DNA of 33,428 bases from NCBI GenBank assembly GCA_015069015.1, contig SVJK01000020.1:1-33428 (forward strand), in the 5' to 3' direction. How positions within the stretch are numbered: the stretch's first letter is position 1; the number at the start of each line of letters is the position of its first letter. The stretch is from Oscillospiraceae bacterium (GTDB taxonomy: Bacteria > Bacillota > Clostridia > UMGS1810). The translations under genes and the position numbers were made by a program. Below, in pieces: positions 32,776-33,428 of the stretch. The notes under the pieces were generated by a model, which saw only the letters and a list, made by a program, of their open reading frames with translations, did not search any database and was not told the DNA's origin.

Positions 32776-32776
32776 T

Positions 32777-32804
32777 AAAAAAGTCCCCATTGGGGACTTT
32801 TTTT
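32777..32804 (+). terminator. Intrinsic terminator of the tRNA gene
   Basis: AAAAGTCCCC pairs with GGGGACTTTT across a three-base loop (ATT, 32789-32791) and ends in a T run to 32804, starting two bases after the tRNA. Confidence 0.9.
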
Positions 32805-32900
32805 CGTGCAGACAGGAGCGAGAACATGCGACGTGCGAAAACAGAACACAAATGAAAATAAAACGGTAATAGGAATAAAAAGTTCTGATTTAATGAAACA

Positions 32901-32987
32901 AGCACCGGACCTCGAAGGATTACCGGGCAGGCGCCGTGAGCGAAGCGAGGAAGTGCCCTTGGGGCATTCGACTCCTGTCAAGCGCGT
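32901..32987 (+). repeat. Duplicated tRNA-Arg 3' end / decayed tRNA-like segment
   Basis: The last 21 bases of the tRNA gene region (TTCGACTCCTGTCAAGCGCGT, here split as TTCGACTCCTG + TCAAGCGCGT, at 32756-32776) recur exactly at 32967-32987. Upstream of the copy, AGCACCGG (32901-32908) repeats part of the D/anticodon arm and is followed by CCTCGA and CCGGG in the same order, but about 35 unrelated bases replace the variable region. It has no 5' acceptor arm, so it is not a working tRNA. It resembles an attachment-site scar or a broken tandem copy. Confidence 0.7.
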
Positions 32988-32993
32988 CAAACG

Positions 32994-33027
32994 AAAATCC
33001 GTTCTCGTAAGAGGGCGGATTTTTTTG
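32994..33027 (+). terminator. Second intrinsic terminator, after the tRNA-like copy
   Basis: AAAATCCG (32994-33001) pairs with CGGATTTT (33016-33023), with CTC/GAG inside, and is followed by T's to 33026. Its place mirrors the terminator behind the intact tRNA. Confidence 0.8.
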
Positions 33028-33029
33028 TT

Positions 33030-33140
33030 TTTATTATTCACTATTCATTTTTCATCATTCATTATTCATTAAAATAGAACGGATTTTCGAATGAATAATG
33101 AAGAATGAAGTCGCTTACGCTGATGAATAATGAATAATTA
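33030..33140. repeat. AT-rich palindromic repeat (ATTCATT family)
   Basis: The left part (33030-33070) holds several copies of ATTCATT/TTCATTATTCATT, and the right part (33090-33139) holds the inverse AATGAATAATGAA copies, so the whole can fold into a long imperfect hairpin around about 20 bases. AGAACGGATTTTCG (33076-33089) in the middle is a perfect inverse copy of 32992-33005 in the preceding terminator. The form suggests a small non-coding mobile or repetitive element. Confidence 0.65.
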
Positions 33141-33169
33141 TTGCGCCTCCGCTGCTTTTATGCTATAAT
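33141..33169 (+). promoter_or_regulatory. Extended -10 promoter of the last gene
   Basis: TTGCGC (33141-33146) and perfect TATAAT (33164-33169) are 17 bases apart, and TGC just before the -10 box makes an extended -10 element. It lies 43 bases before the DUF2264-type start. Confidence 0.7.
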
Positions 33170-33211
33170 AATTTCAAGAAGGGCGGTAGCCGACATGATC
33201 AGGAGGAACAA

Positions 33212-33428
33212 ATGACCGAAACGAGAAAATATTGGTTGGATTCAATGTTAAAAATTGTTACACCATTACTTAAAGCACTTTCAAAAGATTGTTTAAAGGA
33301 GGAAATGCCTGTTGAAAGTGTTTCTCCGGTAGACGAACGGAAAAATTACACTTATTTGGAAGGATTCGGACGTGTGTTGGTAGGTATAGCCCCTTGGCTT
33401 GCCGCCAAGAAACTTGACGAAGAAGAGG
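33212..33428 (+). CDS. DUF2264-type protein, N-terminal part, cut by the window edge
   Basis: AGGAGG (33201-33206) and an ATG at 33212 open a frame that is still open at the last base. The 72 visible residues begin MTETRKYWLDSMLKIVTPLL and include 'LKEEMPVESVSPVDERKNYTYLEGFGRVLVGIAPWLAAK', which matches the start of the DUF2264 family (PF10022), thought to be alpha/alpha-toroid carbohydrate-active proteins. The characteristic 'YWLxxMxKI', 'LExFGRxLxGIAPWL' spacing is present. Function and full length are beyond the window. Confidence 0.8.
   Translation, partial: MTETRKYWLDSMLKIVTPLLKALSKDCLKEEMPVESVSPVDERKNYTYLEGFGRVLVGIAPWLAAKKLDEEE

Noticed and set aside
32685-33072. ORFs on both strands over the tRNA and the following region.
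   Set aside because: They run through the tRNA, two terminators and the palindromic repeat; the protein-like strings are translations of tRNA sequence, a common artefact.

Overview
The window reads as chromosomal DNA of an anaerobic, low-GC Clostridia-type Firmicute, probably an uncultured gut or environmental Clostridiales/Oscillospirales lineage. The basis is the gene order smc-ftsY-ylxM-ffh-rpsP-khpA-rimM-trmD-rplS-lepB-rbgA-rnhB-yraN, strong AGGAGG-type ribosome binding sites, S-layer-homology and BspA/Ig-like surface proteins, and ThyX-type thymidylate synthesis. Almost everything lies on the + strand. The species cannot be named from the sequence alone.

Layout. (1) 1-8300 is an accessory surface region: a decayed frameshifted ORF, a secreted copper-amine-oxidase-N-like (stalk) domain protein, and a 1968-residue adhesin-like protein with about 15 Ig-like (Big_2-type) modules followed by BspA-type leucine-rich repeats, with its own promoter and a strong terminator. 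(2) 8391-20056 is the housekeeping block: chromosome organisation (smc), co-translational targeting (ftsY, ylxM, ffh), ribosome parts and maturation (rpsP, khpA, rimM, trmD, rplS, rbgA), signal peptidase I (lepB), RNase HII (rnhB) and yraN, split into transcription units by visible promoters and hairpins. (3) 20129-28172 is the most interesting part: a cluster with an unknown 350-residue protein, a PqqD-like peptide-binding protein, a SipW-like Ser/His signal peptidase, a one-chain ABC exporter, a secreted 285-residue protein, a 58-residue peptide gene carrying an N-terminal YxxPxI motif, an HPr-kinase-like P-loop protein, an SLH protein and a polytopic membrane protein. The parts resemble those of ribosomally made, post-translationally modified peptide (RiPP) pathways, especially lasso-type ones. 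No lasso cyclase, B2 protease or radical SAM enzyme is present, so it is either a reduced, unusual peptide modification and export system or a set of peptide-handling genes recruited for cell-surface work.

(4) 28310-28582 encodes the nucleoid protein HU as a single gene with a consensus promoter and terminator. (5) 28784-32656 is a tight six-gene operon: LOG-family nucleotide phosphoribohydrolase, an unknown protein, a YfbR-like HD phosphohydrolase, a TagA/WecG glycosyltransferase, ThyX and thymidylate kinase. Four of the six concern nucleotides and two act directly in dTMP to dTDP supply. (6) 32702-33428 holds tRNA-Arg(CCG), a duplicated tRNA 3' end about 210 bp downstream, a second terminator, an AT-rich palindromic repeat, and the start of a DUF2264-type gene that runs off the window.

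Starts that differ from the longest open frame were set by ribosome binding sites and family alignment from memory for smc (TTG), ylxM, rplS, rnhB, yraN and the 285-residue secreted protein. Terminators and promoters were found by eye. No searches or folding programs were run.
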